Assembly (NCBI GenBank): GCA_049514335.1 | Contig: JBEKVE010000194.1 | Location: forward strand, 1 to 6,696 | Length of the DNA stretch: 6,696 bases | Direction of reading: 5' to 3' | Source: JBEKVE01 sp049514335 | Lineage (GTDB): Bacteria; Actinomycetota; Acidimicrobiia; Acidimicrobiales; UBA8190 | Shown: positions 6,129 to 6,696 of the stretch, piece by piece | Position numbering within the stretch: position 1 is the first letter of the stretch | Layout of the letters: every line of letters starts with the position of its first letter | Position numbers and translations under genes: made by a program | The notes under the pieces: generated by a model | Databases searched by the model: none | The model's input: only the letters and a program-made list of their open reading frames with translations | What the model was told of the DNA's origin: nothing

Positions 6129-6696
6129 AGGCGCCCGGCGGCGTGCCGAGCACTCCCCCACCCGACGCGTCCGGCACGGTGCCGGTGCACGTGGTGGTGG
6201 TGGCCTACGGCGACCCCGAGGCGCTCGGTCGCTGCCTGGGGGCGCTCGGGGACCGCTACCCCGTCGTGGTGGTGGACAACTCGTCCTCACCCGCCACGCA
6301 GGCGGTGGTGGGCGCGGCCGGTGCGACCTACATCGACCCCGGCGCCAATCTCGGCTTCGCCGCCGGGGTGAACCGCGCCCTGTCGACGCTGGCGCTCGAC
6401 GACACCGACGTGCTCCTGCTCAACCCCGACGCCGTGGTGGCGCCCGACGTGGTGGAGCACCTGCGCCGCGCCCTGCACAGCGGAGCACGGGTGGCGTGCG
6501 CCGCCCCCGCCCAGCGCCGCCCGGGATCGGATCGCCCCTCGCCGGTGGTGTGGCCCTTCCCCACCGCCACCCGGGCGTGGACCGAGGCCCTCGGCCTGGG
6601 GCGCCACCTGCGGGGGTGGGGCTACGCCATCGCCTCGGTGCTCCTCGTGCGCGGCGCCGCCCTCCTCGACGTGGGCGGGTTCGACGAGGGCTTCTT
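6125..6696 (+). CDS. GT2 rhamnosyltransferase-like glycosyltransferase, cut at right edge
   Basis: The first 190 residues of a GT-A, GT2-family transferase of the WbbL/rhamnosyltransferase type are visible. After a Pro-rich leader of about 20 residues comes strand VHVVVVAYGD (21-30), then VVVVDNSSS (47-55), NLGFAAGVN (75-83, a hallmark of this group), and LLLNPDA (97-103), where the Asp is the expected donor/metal position. GWGYAIASVLLVRGAALLDV precedes GGFDEGF (184-190), the conserved second half of the active site, where the window ends. No stop codon is reached; related proteins are about 260-320 residues, so some 70-130 are missing. The GTG start overlaps the previous stop by four bases (GTGA), without a clear Shine-Dalgarno, so coupling to the upstream gene is likely. 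The alternative in-frame GTG codons at 6143 and 6179 would shorten the leader. Rhamnose as donor is a family-based guess. Confidence 0.9.
   Translation, partial: MKAPGGVPSTPPPDASGTVPVHVVVVAYGDPEALGRCLGALGDRYPVVVVDNSSSPATQAVVGAAGATYIDPGANLGFAAGVNRALSTLALDDTDVLLLNPDAVVAPDVVEHLRRALHSGARVACAAPAQRRPGSDRPSPVVWPFPTATRAWTEALGLGRHLRGWGYAIASVLLVRGAALLDVGGFDEGF

Noticed and set aside
4665..6607. Several minus-strand open frames opposite the right-hand glycosyltransferases
   Set aside because: No motifs, shadow-like composition, and complete overlap with genes bearing clear glycosyltransferase signatures.

Overview
The window is GC-rich throughout, most of its genes appear to start with GTG, and all gene-sized frames show strong third-position G/C bias. 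This fits a high-GC actinobacterium; an Acidimicrobiia-like lineage is my guess, not something the sequence proves. It is part of a surface-glycan or glycolipid biosynthesis locus: seven protein genes fill nearly all the DNA, and I see no tRNA, rRNA, CRISPR array or mobile element.

Left arm, minus strand (1-2092): a class I SAM-dependent methyltransferase with an RlmA-like zinc knuckle at its N-terminus is followed by a UDP-sulfoquinovose synthase (SqdB/SQD1) that runs off the left edge. SqdB is the most secure call; its motifs match plant SQD1 almost word for word. The methyltransferase gene carries an in-frame 18-bp tandem repeat that lengthens the loop between its two zinc-binding pairs.

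Centre (2093-4200): a 94-bp divergent spacer leads into a plus-strand GT4-type glycosyltransferase. Its tail overlaps, convergently, the tail of a minus-strand gene for a Trp-rich 280-residue protein that I do not recognise and that may be a GT-A-like enzyme. A 38-bp divergent spacer follows.

Right arm, plus strand (4201-6696): three glycosyltransferase genes form a tight run: a GT32/capsular-synthesis type with a DVD motif, a GT-B enzyme lacking the usual E-x7-E pair, and a GT2 rhamnosyltransferase-like enzyme cut by the right edge. Both junctions are 4-base GTGA overlaps, so the three are very probably one operon with coupled translation.

Taken together, the locus could make UDP-sulfoquinovose, transfer it and other sugars with several glycosyltransferases, and methylate the product. 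Whether the product is the membrane lipid SQDG or a sulfoquinovose-containing polysaccharide cannot be told from this window. The sulfonated-glycan reading is the most interesting hypothesis here.
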